From positions 1 to 64,000 of the forward strand of contig NZ_JAUSRF010000018.1 in assembly GCF_030811685.1 (NCBI RefSeq): a DNA stretch of 64,000 nucleotides, read 5' to 3'. A program made the translations under genes and the position numbers. Within the stretch, counting starts at the first letter, position 1, and the number at the start of each line of letters is the position of its first letter. The notes under the pieces were generated by a model. That model was not told the DNA's origin. It saw only the letters and a list, made by a program, of their open reading frames with translations, and did not search any database. The DNA is from Neorhizobium huautlense (GTDB taxonomy: Bacteria > Pseudomonadota > Alphaproteobacteria > Rhizobiales > Rhizobiaceae). This document shows positions 51,457-61,635 of the stretch, in pieces.

Positions 51457-51653
51457 AACTGTCCACGCAATTACGGCGCGTAAAGCTGATCTTATTCAGC
51501 CCCACGCACCGCGTGTCTGTTTTTACCCTACATAGACACCGATCTCAGCTTTCACAAGAGGAAATCGATATCCGATGAAGCCGGACTACCGGCAGACCAA
51601 TTTTCCCTGCCGACCATGCTGCGAAAAACCGCGCGTATCGACTTCTAGGAAAA

Positions 51654-51729
<76 letters not shown>

Positions 51730-51741
51730 AAACCCTCTTTC

Positions 51742-51770
51742 GAACCTGCGCCGAAGCGCTGTCCGTCAAG
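51742..51770 (-). promoter_or_regulatory. Possible tRNA-Trp promoter
   Basis: On the minus strand CTTGAC (51765-51770) lies about 36 bases upstream of the mature 5' end. With a 17-base spacer the -10 would read AGGTTC, a poor match. The placement is right, but the -10 is weak. Confidence 0.35.
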
Positions 51771-51864
51771 GACGTGTGCGCTCTTTAAGATGATGAGCCG
51801 GCGTTGGCAAGTGGGTTTTTGCAAGAGATGCGACACTTTTATGGATGAACGGTGGAAAGACGGC

Positions 51865-52170
51865 CTAACCCTTAGGTTTCGCGGCCTTGTCACCCAGCGC
51901 ACATTCACGATTTTCGCCTGTGCCGGGCGCATTTTCAAATGTGCAGCGGGTTTCCGGCGGCGTGCCGCACACCTTGTCCAGCTGCTTGAAGCCGACACAG
52001 CGCCCGTCAGGACCGCGATAACCCGGCCCGCCTTTGCAGCCGCAGCCCTTGCAGGCCGGCCGCTCCGGGCAACGCGCTTGCGCCGCCTGCGGCAGAATCA
52101 TGGATACCGAGAGAATCGCAATCGCAACAACGAGACACCGGATCAAGAGCCCCCTCCCCGAACGAATCAC
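51865..52170 (-). CDS. Exported cysteine-rich protein, unknown function
   Basis: This 101-aa protein has an N-terminal signal peptide (about residues 1-32, ending LPQAAQA-R). The mature part of about 69 residues contains eight cysteines (RCPERPACKGCGCKGGPG, GRCVGF, DKVCGT, TRCTF, RECAL). The even number suggests four disulfides, or a metal site in the C-x-x-C-x-C cluster. I recognise no family. It lies between tuf and tRNA-Trp on the same strand; a tuf terminator separates it from tuf. Confidence 0.65.
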   Translation of the reverse strand: MIRSGRGLLIRCLVVAIAILSVSMILPQAAQARCPERPACKGCGCKGGPGYRGPDGRCVGFKQLDKVCGTPPETRCTFENAPGTGENRECALGDKAAKPKG

Positions 52171-52176
52171 CCAACG

Positions 52177-52212
52177 AAAAAGGCCCCGCCGTTGCCAGCG
52201 AGGCCTTCTTTA
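52177..52212 (-). terminator. Terminator of tuf copy 2
   Basis: On the minus strand AAGGCCTCGC pairs with GgCGGGGCCTT across a short loop and is followed by TTTTTCG. It lies about 20 bases after the tuf stop. Confidence 0.85.
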
Positions 52213-52229
52213 TTCAATTCGAAAATCGC

Positions 52230-53405
<1,176 letters not shown>

Positions 53406-53611
53406 TGATGCTTCCTATAATCTGTAGGGATGATAGATCCGCAGTGAACGGATTTGGTGTCGCCGTTTAAGGCTTTCACTACGAATGCGCAAGACTTAAT
53501 TGCTGCGCCCTATTTAGGGTGTCCTTCGCTCAACTCCAAGCCCCGCGAAGGAACCGCTTTCCTGTTTGCTATAAATGCGCAGCGGCGACAACAAAGCGCC
53601 CTGCCCCGCGC

Positions 53612-53791
53612 TTAGCGGCTCATGACATAAAGGCCGAAGTTGACGGCGATGAGCAGGATGATCGTGCCGATAAAGCCGCCGAAGAAATAAAGCATGCGAC
53701 GACCAAGGGGCTTGTGGCGGTTCTTGCCGGTGAAGGCTGCAAAAGCGGAAGCGCCGAGCGAAATGCCGATAATGGCGGGTAAAGACATCAT
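53612..53791 (-). CDS. Small two-span membrane protein, unknown function
   Basis: This 59-aa protein begins MMSLPAIIGISLGASAFAAF (hydrophobic), then has a short basic loop (TGKNRHKPLGRR) and a second hydrophobic span (MLYFFGGFIGTIILLIAVNF). The start is at 53791 or 53788; GGAGAGGA lies upstream. It sits between tRNA-Gly and tuf on the same strand. No family was recognised. The clear ribosome binding site and positive-inside layout support a real gene. Confidence 0.65.
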   Translation of the reverse strand: MMSLPAIIGISLGASAFAAFTGKNRHKPLGRRMLYFFGGFIGTIILLIAVNFGLYVMSR

Positions 53792-53907
53792 GATAAAAAT
53801 CCTCTCCTTGGCGAAAAGCGCAACGGAAGACATCCGCATGCGCGACATCGGCCACCCCGGCGGGCGCGCTCGTATGGAGAGACAAAATGGTAATGATCGG
53901 GGAAATC

Positions 53908-53981
53908 TGGAGCGGGTAGCGGGAATCGAACCCGCGTATTCAGCTTGGAAGGCTGCTGCTCTACCATTGAGCTATACCCGC
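53908..53981 (-). tRNA. trnG: tRNA-Gly (anticodon TCC)
   Basis: This is a 74-nt gene with the CCA end encoded. The acceptor stem GCGGGTA pairs with TACCCGC, the anticodon loop CTTCCAA gives TCC, and the T-arm is GGGTTCGATTCCC. It lies 28 bases after tRNA-Tyr in the same direction. Confidence 0.96.
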
Positions 53982-54009
53982 GGGGTCTGGTTCGATCCAT
54001 GCAACGAAA

Positions 54010-54094
54010 TGGTGGAGGGAGTTGGATTTGAACCAACGTAGGCGTAGCCAACGGATTTACAGTCCGTCCCCTTTAACCACTCGGGCATCCCTCC
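54010..54094 (-). tRNA. trnY: tRNA-Tyr (anticodon GTA)
   Basis: This is an 85-nt class II tRNA with a long variable arm and encoded CCA. The acceptor stem GGAGGGA pairs with TCCCTCC. The anticodon loop CTGTAAA gives GTA. It is the first gene of the minus-strand block that runs down to rplQ. Confidence 0.96.
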
Positions 54095-54351
54095 AGTATT
54101 TCGTCTGGATCGAGAACCAAGCTCTTCAGAACGTTGGGCGAAACTGCCGTCTCGTTCTGTGCGGCGTATATGACGGGCACTTTCGCTGCTGTCAACACGG
54201 GTCGAAACGAAAAACAGAGAAAAAACACAGATTGATGTGTCAGGCTGATGAATGTCCCCTCACCCTGTGGATAGAGTTCATCGGCGTCAAAGCACGGCAT
54301 ACCAGCGGTTACAGGGCTTTGCCCCGGCATCGGCTGGCGCTATAAGGCGGC

Positions 54352-55233
54352 ATGAGCAAAAATGATCAAAACGACAAAGCCGGCCGTGACAGCCATTACG
54401 CCACCCTGCGCCGCAATGTGCGCGATGCCAAGCGCGAGCGCGGCGAGATCCCGACTCCGGATCCGCGCAAGCGCCCAAAACCTGCGCATGAGAACTGGAA
54501 GGCGCCGCAGCTGCAGCCCGACCAGGTGTTTCTGTATGGCCTGCACACGGTGCGCGCCGTCCTCGACAATCCCGAGCGCAAGATCGTCAAGCTGACGGTC
54601 ACGCAGAACGCCTTCGTGCGTCTTGATATCGGCGAATCCCACGCCCTGCCCTTCCCGGTCGAATTCGTATCGCCGCAGGATATCGACAAACATCTCGGCC
54701 CCGATGCCATCCACCAGGGCGTGATGGTCGAAACCAAACCGCTGCCGGTGCGCCGTCTCGAGGCGTTGAAGGAAAGCAATCTCATCCTCGTGCTCGATCA
54801 GGTCACCGATCCGCACAATGTCGGTGCCATCATGCGTTCCGCCGTTGCGTTTGAGGCCGGCGCGCTGATCACCACACAGCGCCACAGCCCGACGGAATCC
54901 GGCGTCATGGCAAAGTCCGCCTCCGGCGCGCTGGAAATGATGCCCTATATCCAGATCGGCAATCTCGCCGATGCAATCGGCGAATTGCAGAAACTCGGTT
55001 TCCAGACGATCGGCCTTGATTCGGAAGGACCAGAGCCGCTCGAAGGCACGTTTGCCGGTGGAAAAGTCGCGCTCGTACTCGGCTCCGAAGGCAAGGGCCT
55101 GCGTCAGAAGACGCGCGAAACCGTCGATGCGCTCGCACGCTTGGACATGCCTGGCGCCATCAAGTCGCTCAACGTCTCGAACGCGGCCGCCATCGCGCTT
55201 TATGCGGCGCGTCAGCACCTCGCAAAAGGCTGA
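54352..55233 (+). CDS. rlmB: 23S rRNA (guanosine-2'-O-)-methyltransferase, RlmB/TrmH family
   Basis: This 293-aa SPOUT methyltransferase has a basic N-terminal extension (about 1-55), the substrate-binding domain (FLYGLHTVRAVLDNPERKIV) and the knotted C-terminal domain. Its three motifs are VLDQVTDPHNVGAIMRSAVA, LVLGSEGKGLRQ and SLNVSNAAAIALYAAR. The E. coli enzyme methylates G2251 of 23S rRNA; the same target is likely here. It is a single gene, divergent from tRNA-Tyr. Confidence 0.93.
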   Translation: MSKNDQNDKAGRDSHYATLRRNVRDAKRERGEIPTPDPRKRPKPAHENWKAPQLQPDQVFLYGLHTVRAVLDNPERKIVKLTVTQNAFVRLDIGESHALPFPVEFVSPQDIDKHLGPDAIHQGVMVETKPLPVRRLEALKESNLILVLDQVTDPHNVGAIMRSAVAFEAGALITTQRHSPTESGVMAKSASGALEMMPYIQIGNLADAIGELQKLGFQTIGLDSEGPEPLEGTFAGGKVALVLGSEGKGLRQKTRETVDALARLDMPGAIKSLNVSNAAAIALYAARQHLAKG

Positions 55234-55239
55234 TCAAGC

Positions 55240-55656
55240 TCAGTGCAGCGCGGTCGCCCGCCTGTCGAAACAGCGCATGCGCTCGGGCGGCGTCGCATTG
55301 CGACCGTCGCGCACTTCCGCTGCGAACTGGATCGAGCCGATCAGTTCGAGATCGAACAGCGGCTTGGAGATGACACCGAGCGTGCCGGGAATACCGCTGG
55401 CGATCGCTTCGGGATTGGCGGTCATGAAGATGACCGTCAGTCCGCGCGCCGCCAGTTCCCGGCCGATATCCGGCCCGGTCGGACCATCCTGGAGATGGAC
55501 ATCGACAAGCGCGATGTCGGCGTCGTCGCCGGCATCCAGAGCGTCGGCCTGATTGGCCGCAATGCCCGCCACTTCATGCCCGAGCGCCAGAACGGCGTCC
55601 TCGATATGCAGCGCGATCAGCAGTTGATCTTCGACAACAAGAATGCGATGCGGCAT
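55240..55656 (-). CDS. Single-domain response regulator
   Basis: This 138-aa protein consists of one receiver domain: ILVVEDQLLIALHIEDAVLA (acidic pair at 9-10), phosphoacceptor Asp at about 52 in IALVDVHLQDGPTG, Thr at about 79 in IFMTAN, and Lys at about 98 in VISKP. No output domain is present; the last 25 residues are a basic tail. Such regulators act by protein interaction. No kinase is encoded nearby. Its stop is 6 bases from the rlmB stop (convergent). Confidence 0.9.
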   Translation of the reverse strand: MPHRILVVEDQLLIALHIEDAVLALGHEVAGIAANQADALDAGDDADIALVDVHLQDGPTGPDIGRELAARGLTVIFMTANPEAIASGIPGTLGVISKPLFDLELIGSIQFAAEVRDGRNATPPERMRCFDRRATALH

Positions 55657-55823
55657 CGGGCCCTCTTCGTTTTAGGACTTGGTAAAATTCCCCAAACGCT
55701 CTTTTGTTCCACAACCTCCAAAAATTGATGCACGCGTGAGATGAACCCACCATGACCTCGCGCATGTCTCTCCGCTTGGCCGACAGAATCAGCTAGGAAT
55801 CACTCCATGATTCGGAACCGCTC

Positions 55824-57893
55824 ATGAGCCTCGCCTATCTTGACAAACTCAACGACGCCCAACGCCGCGCCGTCGAGCATGGCGCGACCGATGCCAAAAC
55901 CGGTGACAGTGGCCCGCTTCTGGTGATCGCCGGTGCAGGTTCCGGCAAGACAAACACGCTGGCACATCGCGTCGCCCACCTGATCGTCAATGGTGCCGAT
56001 CCGCGCCGTATCCTGCTGATGACCTTTTCCCGCCGTGCGGCTTCCGAAATGGGCAAGCGCGTCGAGCGCATCTGCGGCCAGGTTTTGGGCGCCAATGCGG
56101 GCGTGATGACCGATGCGCTGGCATGGGCCGGCACTTTTCACGGCATCGGCGCACGATTGATGCGGATATACGCGGACCAGATCGGCCTCGACCCGGATTT
56201 CACCATCCACGACCGCGAAGACAGTGCCGACCTGATGAACCTTATCCGGCACGAACTGGGTTTCTCCAAGACCGAAAGCCGGTTTCCGACCAAGGGGACC
56301 TGCCTCGCCATCTATTCACGTGTGGTGAACTCGGAAGCAGCACTCGGCGAGGTGCTGAAAACCTATTTTCCGTGGTGCGCCAGCTGGGAAGCGCAGTTGC
56401 GCGAGCTTTTCGCCACTTATGTGGAATCCAAGCAGGCCCAGAACGTTCTCGATTACGACGATCTCCTGCTCTATTGGGCGCAGACCATGTCGGAACCGCT
56501 TCTCGCCGCCGATATCGGCGCGCGGTTCGACCACGTTCTGGTTGATGAATATCAGGACACCAACCGCCTGCAATCGACCATCCTGATGGCGTTGAAACCC
56601 GGCGGGCGTGGCCTGACCGTTGTCGGCGACGATGCGCAGTCGATTTATTCCTTCCGCGCCGCCACCATCCGCAACATTCTCGACTTCCCAAAATCCTTCG
56701 AACCGCCGGCCGATATCATCACGCTCGACCGCAATTATCGCTCGACCACAACGATCCTTGCCGCCGCCAACGGCGTCATCGATCTGGCACGCGAACGGTT
56801 CACCAAGAACCTCTGGACCGAACGGCAATCGGCCGAGCGCCCGCGCCTCGTTTCCGTGCGTGATGAAAACGAGCAGGCCAATTACATCTGCGAAACAATT
56901 CTGGAGAACCGCGAAACCGGCATGAGCCTGAAAAATCAGGCCGTGCTGTTTCGCTCCTCCAACCATTCCGGCCCGCTGGAAGTGGAACTCACCCGCCGCA
57001 ACATTCCCTTCGTGAAATTCGGCGGCCTGAAATTTCTCGACAGCGCGCATGTGAAGGATCTGCTGGCGGCTTTGCGTTTCGCCCAGAACCCGCGTGATCG
57101 TGTTGCCGGTTTCCGGCTGATGCAGCTCATCCCCGGAGTCGGTCCGCAGACGGCCGGCAAAATTCTGGACGCGATCGCAACCGATCCCGAACCGCTGGCA
57201 GCGTTGCAAGAAATCCCCGCCCCGCCCCGCAGCGGCGAGGACTGGACGGCGTTTGTGGAGATGCTCGCCTCAGTGCGGCGCGGCGAAGGCTGGCCATCGG
57301 AAATTGGCACGGCGCGCAACTGGTATGAACCGCATCTGGAGCGCATCCACGAGGATGCCGACACCCGCAAGGCCGACCTGCTGCAGCTGGAACAGATCGC
57401 CTCGGGCTACGTCTCGCGCGAACGGTTCCTGACCGAATTGACACTCGACCCGCCCACCGCCACCAGCGATCAGGCCGGCGTGCCGCTGCTGGATGACGAT
57501 TACCTGATCCTCTCCACCATCCATTCGGCCAAGGGGCAGGAATGGCGCTCGGTCTTCGTGCTGAATTGCGTCGACGGCTGCATTCCCTCCGATCTCGGCG
57601 TCGGCACCAGCGCCGAAGTCGAGGAAGAACGCCGCCTGCTCTACGTGGCGATGACCCGCGCCAAGGACAGCCTGCATCTGGTCACGCCGCAGCGCTTTTT
57701 CACCCACGGCCAGCATTCGCAGGGCGACCGGCACGTTTATGCCGCCCGCACCCGCTTCATCCCGGCAACGCTTCTGCAATTTTTCGAAAACACGGCATGG
57801 CCGGTGGTGGAGCCGATGTCGGAAGCGGAAAAGGCGGCCCGCAAACAGGTGCGCATCGATGTGACGGCGCGTATGCGCGGCATGTGGCGGTAG
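55824..57893 (+). CDS. UvrD/Rep-family ATP-dependent DNA helicase
   Basis: This 689-aa superfamily 1A helicase has Walker A in VIAGAGSGKTNTLAHRV (about 34). Motif Ia is RRILLMTFSRRAASEM, motif II is VLVDEYQDTNRLQ, motif III is VGDDAQSIYSFRAA and motif IV is LDRNYRSTTTIL. Motif V is STIHSAKGQEW and motif VI is LYVAMTRAKDSLHL. It unwinds DNA 3' to 5' in repair or replication. It is a paralogue-like form, shorter than typical UvrD (about 720-800), so uvrD itself is not assigned. Confidence 0.92.
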   Translation: MSLAYLDKLNDAQRRAVEHGATDAKTGDSGPLLVIAGAGSGKTNTLAHRVAHLIVNGADPRRILLMTFSRRAASEMGKRVERICGQVLGANAGVMTDALAWAGTFHGIGARLMRIYADQIGLDPDFTIHDREDSADLMNLIRHELGFSKTESRFPTKGTCLAIYSRVVNSEAALGEVLKTYFPWCASWEAQLRELFATYVESKQAQNVLDYDDLLLYWAQTMSEPLLAADIGARFDHVLVDEYQDTNRLQSTILMALKPGGRGLTVVGDDAQSIYSFRAATIRNILDFPKSFEPPADIITLDRNYRSTTTILAAANGVIDLARERFTKNLWTERQSAERPRLVSVRDENEQANYICETILENRETGMSLKNQAVLFRSSNHSGPLEVELTRRNIPFVKFGGLKFLDSAHVKDLLAALRFAQNPRDRVAGFRLMQLIPGVGPQTAGKILDAIATDPEPLAALQEIPAPPRSGEDWTAFVEMLASVRRGEGWPSEIGTARNWYEPHLERIHEDADTRKADLLQLEQIASGYVSRERFLTELTLDPPTATSDQAGVPLLDDDYLILSTIHSAKGQEWRSVFVLNCVDGCIPSDLGVGTSAEVEEERRLLYVAMTRAKDSLHLVTPQRFFTHGQHSQGDRHVYAARTRFIPATLLQFFENTAWPVVEPMSEAEKAARKQVRIDVTARMRGMWR

Positions 57894-57990
57894 GAACGAG
57901 GCTTCAAGAGAGATGCGAAGAGTGCGCCCAGCCAATCCCCCTTGAGGGCAGTGCTGTCGCATATGAAATGCGGAGCATGCCGTTCAGCCG

Positions 57991-58131
57991 ATCTCCCCCC
58001 TTGAGGGGGAGATGTCCGGCAGGACAGAGGGGGTAATCCTTGCGCAAATGCCGATTGCACCCACCTGCCGCACCGTTGCTTACCCCCCTCTGTCACCTTT
58101 CGGTGACATCTCCCCCTCAAGGGGGGAGATC
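57991..58131. repeat. RIME-like palindromic intergenic element
   Basis: Two GC-rich arms in inverted orientation: 57991-58034 (gatgtccggcaggacagagg in its core) and 58080-58131 (cccccctctgtcaccttt in its core). Each arm contains its own small hairpin and a run pairing cccccttgaggggg. The words match what I remember of the RIME repeats dispersed in Rhizobium, Agrobacterium and Sinorhizobium. It lies between the helicase and nadE (convergent). Confidence 0.8.
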
Positions 58132-58170
58132 GTGGGGAGCCAGCCTTCGCAGTCTCACTCCTTATACCGC

Positions 58171-60216
58171 TCACGCCTCCGGCACATTCTCCTCCAGTTC
58201 CCTCAACCAAACCCGCGCATTGCCATCAGACGGCGCGCGCCAGTCGCCACGCGGAGACAGCGAACCGCCCGAAGTCACCTTCGGTCCATTCGGTGAGGCC
58301 GAACGCTTGAACTGGCTGATCGTGAAGAAACGGAACAGAAACGTCTGCAGCCATTTCCGGATCGTCGAAAGATCATATTCCCGACGCTTTTCATCCGGGA
58401 AGTTCGGCGGCCATGCGCCAGCCGTGACATCCTTCCAGGCATGATGCGCCAGATAGGCAATCTTCGACGGCTTCAGCCCATACCGCGTCAGGTAATAGAG
58501 CGTGAAATCGTGCAGGTCATAAGGGCCGATCTTGTCCTCGGTGCTCTGTATGACGCCGTCTTCACCCGCCGGCACCAGTTCCGGCGAAATGATCGTGCCG
58601 AGCACCCGCTCCAGCGTGGCATTCGCTTCAGCATCGAAACTGCCGCTGTTGATCACCCAGCGGATCAGGTGCTGGATCAACGTTTTGGAGACCGAACCGT
58701 TGACATTGTAATGACTCATCTGGTCGCCGACGCCATAGGTGCACCAGCCGAGCCCAATTTCGGAAAGATCACCGGTACCCAGCACGATGGCATTGCGCTG
58801 GTTGGCGGCGCGGAACAGGAAGTCCGTACGCAGACCCGCCTGCACATTCTCGAACGTCACATCATAAACCGGCTCGCCACCGGAAAACGGATGGCCGAGA
58901 TCTTTTAGCAATTGCAGCGCCAGCGGCTTGATATCCACCTCTTCCGCCGTAATCCCGATGCTGCGCATCAACGACCAGGCATTGCCGAGCGTTTCGTCAC
59001 CGGTGGCAAAACCCGGCATGGTGAAGCCTAAAATGTCGGTGCGCGGCCAGCCGAGACGATCAAAGGCGCGTGCCGCCACCAGCAGCGCATGGGTGCTGTC
59101 GAGACCACCGGAAATGCCGATGCACAGTCGCTTGATGCCGGTCGCCTTCAGGCGCTTCATCAGCCCCTGAACCTGGATATTGAATGTCTCGTAGCAATCC
59201 TGATCGAGCCGCGCCGGGTCCGAGGGCACGAAGGGATAACGTGCAACGGAACGCTTCAGGCCGATATCACCCTCCGGTGCCGCAAACTCGAAGCCGATCC
59301 GGCGAAAAGGCTGATCGGCGCGAAGAACCCGTTCGGCCGCATCCTCAAACGTCACGGTGCGCAGACGCTCCAGCGCCAAACGCTCGACATCGATATCGGC
59401 CACGCACATCTGCGAACCTTCCGGGAAACGTTCCGTCTCCGCCAAGAGGTTACCGAGTTCATAGATGCAGGCCTGACCATCCCAAGCGAGATCGGTGGTC
59501 GATTCGCCCGGGCCGGCGGCCGAATAGAGATAGGCGGCGATATTGCGGGACGACTGGTTGGCGCAAAGCTGTTTTCGTACATCCGCCTTGCCGACGGTGA
59601 CATTGCTGGCAGAAAGATTTGCAAGAATCGTCGCCCCCGCAAGTGCGCCAAAATCGCTCGGCGGCGCCGGTACCCAGACATCCTCGCAGATTTCCACATG
59701 GAAGACGAAATCGGCGATGGCCTTGTCCTCGAACAGAAGATCGATCCCGAAAGGCACCACCTGCCCCGCAACGGCAATCTCCTGACCACGCACCGTACGG
59801 CCCGAAGCGAACCAGCGCTTTTCATAGAATTCGCGGTAGTTCGGCAGATGCGCCTTCGGCACGACGCCGAGAATTTTTCCCGCGTGGATGACGATGGCGC
59901 AGTTAAAAAGCCGGCCACGATGGCGCAGCGGCGCCCCGACCAGCAGGACGGGAATGAGATCGCGGCTTGCCTCCACCAGCACCTTCAACGCGGTTTCGAC
60001 CGCATCGAGCAGCGCCGCTTGGCCGAGCAGGTCGTCGATCGAATAACCGGAAATGCCGAGCTCGGGAAACACCATCAGCGCCACGCCCTGATCATGCCCC
60101 TGCCGCGCCAGTTCCAGCACCGCCTTTGCGTTAAAGGCCGGATCACCGATTTCGCAGGCCGGCGTGGCTGTGGCGACGCGCACAAAACCGTGGGCATAGG
60201 CAGAATGAAAATTCAT
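58171..60216 (-). CDS. nadE: Glutamine-dependent NAD+ synthetase
   Basis: This 681-aa two-domain enzyme makes NAD+ from deamido-NAD+. The N-terminal nitrilase-like glutaminase domain has its Glu in VFPELGISGYS (about 49-59), Lys/Tyr in KAHLPNYREFYEKRW and the catalytic Cys in HVEICEDVWVP (about 174-184). The C-terminal synthetase domain has the P-loop CIGISGGLDSTHALLVAARA (about 363). The length matches glutaminase-containing NadE. Its end lies close to the RIME-like repeat. Confidence 0.96.
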   Translation of the reverse strand: MNFHSAYAHGFVRVATATPACEIGDPAFNAKAVLELARQGHDQGVALMVFPELGISGYSIDDLLGQAALLDAVETALKVLVEASRDLIPVLLVGAPLRHRGRLFNCAIVIHAGKILGVVPKAHLPNYREFYEKRWFASGRTVRGQEIAVAGQVVPFGIDLLFEDKAIADFVFHVEICEDVWVPAPPSDFGALAGATILANLSASNVTVGKADVRKQLCANQSSRNIAAYLYSAAGPGESTTDLAWDGQACIYELGNLLAETERFPEGSQMCVADIDVERLALERLRTVTFEDAAERVLRADQPFRRIGFEFAAPEGDIGLKRSVARYPFVPSDPARLDQDCYETFNIQVQGLMKRLKATGIKRLCIGISGGLDSTHALLVAARAFDRLGWPRTDILGFTMPGFATGDETLGNAWSLMRSIGITAEEVDIKPLALQLLKDLGHPFSGGEPVYDVTFENVQAGLRTDFLFRAANQRNAIVLGTGDLSEIGLGWCTYGVGDQMSHYNVNGSVSKTLIQHLIRWVINSGSFDAEANATLERVLGTIISPELVPAGEDGVIQSTEDKIGPYDLHDFTLYYLTRYGLKPSKIAYLAHHAWKDVTAGAWPPNFPDEKRREYDLSTIRKWLQTFLFRFFTISQFKRSASPNGPKVTSGGSLSPRGDWRAPSDGNARVWLRELEENVPEA

Positions 60217-60463
60217 CGGGCACTCCGTCTTCTTGGCTGCGCCATAAGTAATGGCGCGATGCCACGCGGTCGAGAGCGTTTTGCTGATTCTTGGTTCGGC
60301 GTTGGCCTGGCTGTCTCAGGACCAGCCGGCCGATCGCCGGGGCGCACCAGTCGCAGATATCCACACCGACAACCCGAATTATCAACCGTCAAATCCGCTT
60401 CTTGCGCGTTCGCGACAATTTCCTCTTTACAGCCAACGAAAATATGGTACTTCGCACCACATT

Positions 60464-60539
<76 letters not shown>

Positions 60540-60797
60540 CTTTTCGATTTTCCGACTTTCGGCATTCACATGTCGTCAGTCGGAAACATCGGAAGGCTCG
60601 AAACGACCATCCAAACACCGCAGTCCGTTTCCAGCCGTTCACCCGGCTCCGGCGCGACGATTCTTTTCCACAGACTTTGACATTTCTGCATGCGCAGCAC
60701 CGCCATCGGTGCTTGGCTCCGATCAAGCCGTTTGTCGGCCTTGTCGCCCTCCTCTTTTTTCATGTACCAAGGGCGGCCATTAAAGAAGGTGCCGTTG

Positions 60798-61568
60798 ATG
60801 TCGCAGAAGAAAAGCCTCGCATTTTTGGCGTCCATCGCGCCCGAAGCGCAGGCCGCACTCGAAGAACTGACCCGCATGTACGGCCAGACGCCGGTGGACG
60901 AGGCCGATGTCATCGTGGCGCTCGGCGGCGACGGTTTCATGCTGCAGACCCTGCATGACAGCATCAATTCCGGAAAACGTGTGTATGGCATGAATTGCGG
61001 TTCTGTCGGCTTCCTGATGAACGATTATCGCACGGACAACCTGCATGACCGCGTTTCGGTCGCCGTCGAAAACGCCATCCATCCGCTGCGCATGACCACC
61101 ACTAATACCGATGGCACCAGCTCGGTGGCGCTTGCCATCAACGAGGTCTATCTGTTCCGCCAGAGCTATCAGGCCGCCAAACTGCGTGTCGAGATCGATG
61201 GCAAGGTGCGGCTGGAGGAACTGATCTGCGACGGCCTGATGGTGGCAACGCCGGCCGGTTCCACCGCCTACAATCTTTCCGCCCACGGCCCGATCCTGCC
61301 GCTCGAAGCGCCGCTACTGGCCATGACACCCGTCAGCGCCTTTCGCCCGCGCCGCTGGCGTGGTGCGCTTCTGCCCAACCGGGTTTGTGTCGATATTCAT
61401 ATCCTTGAACCGGAGAAACGCCCGGTCAACGCGGTTGCCGACAATACCGAGGTCAAGTCGGTGCTGCATATCCGCGTTGCCCAATGCAAGGACATGAAGG
61501 CGCGCATCCTGTCGGATCCCGATCATTCCTGGTCCGATCGCATTCTGGCCGAACAGTTTTCGGATTGA
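60798..61568 (+). CDS. nadK: NAD kinase
   Basis: This 256-aa enzyme phosphorylates NAD+ to NADP+. The GGDG motif stands in VIVALGGDGFMLQTLHDSIN (about 38-57). The NE motif is in AINEVYLFRQ and the substrate loop is PAGSTAYNLSAHGPILPLEA. The length is typical of the short alphaproteobacterial form. ATG at 60798 has AAGAAGG upstream; earlier in-frame starts lack this. It ends before a bidirectional terminator. Confidence 0.95.
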   Translation: MSQKKSLAFLASIAPEAQAALEELTRMYGQTPVDEADVIVALGGDGFMLQTLHDSINSGKRVYGMNCGSVGFLMNDYRTDNLHDRVSVAVENAIHPLRMTTTNTDGTSSVALAINEVYLFRQSYQAAKLRVEIDGKVRLEELICDGLMVATPAGSTAYNLSAHGPILPLEAPLLAMTPVSAFRPRRWRGALLPNRVCVDIHILEPEKRPVNAVADNTEVKSVLHIRVAQCKDMKARILSDPDHSWSDRILAEQFSD

Positions 61569-61581
61569 TTCGCCGCAAACA

Positions 61582-61613
61582 AAAAAGGCGGCCTCCGAAG
61601 AAGCCGCCTTTTC
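61582..61613. terminator. Bidirectional terminator between nadK and prfB
   Basis: aaaaggcggc (61583-61592) pairs with gccgcctttt (61603-61612). The plus-strand tail is TTTTCC and the minus-strand tail is TTTTTTG. It serves both convergent genes. Confidence 0.9.
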
Positions 61614-61635
61614 CATTACTCGCATGTGCGCCTGA

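Noticed and set aside
54340..55218. 292-codon minus-strand frame over rlmB
   Set aside because: rlmB has all SPOUT motifs on the plus strand; the antisense frame has none.
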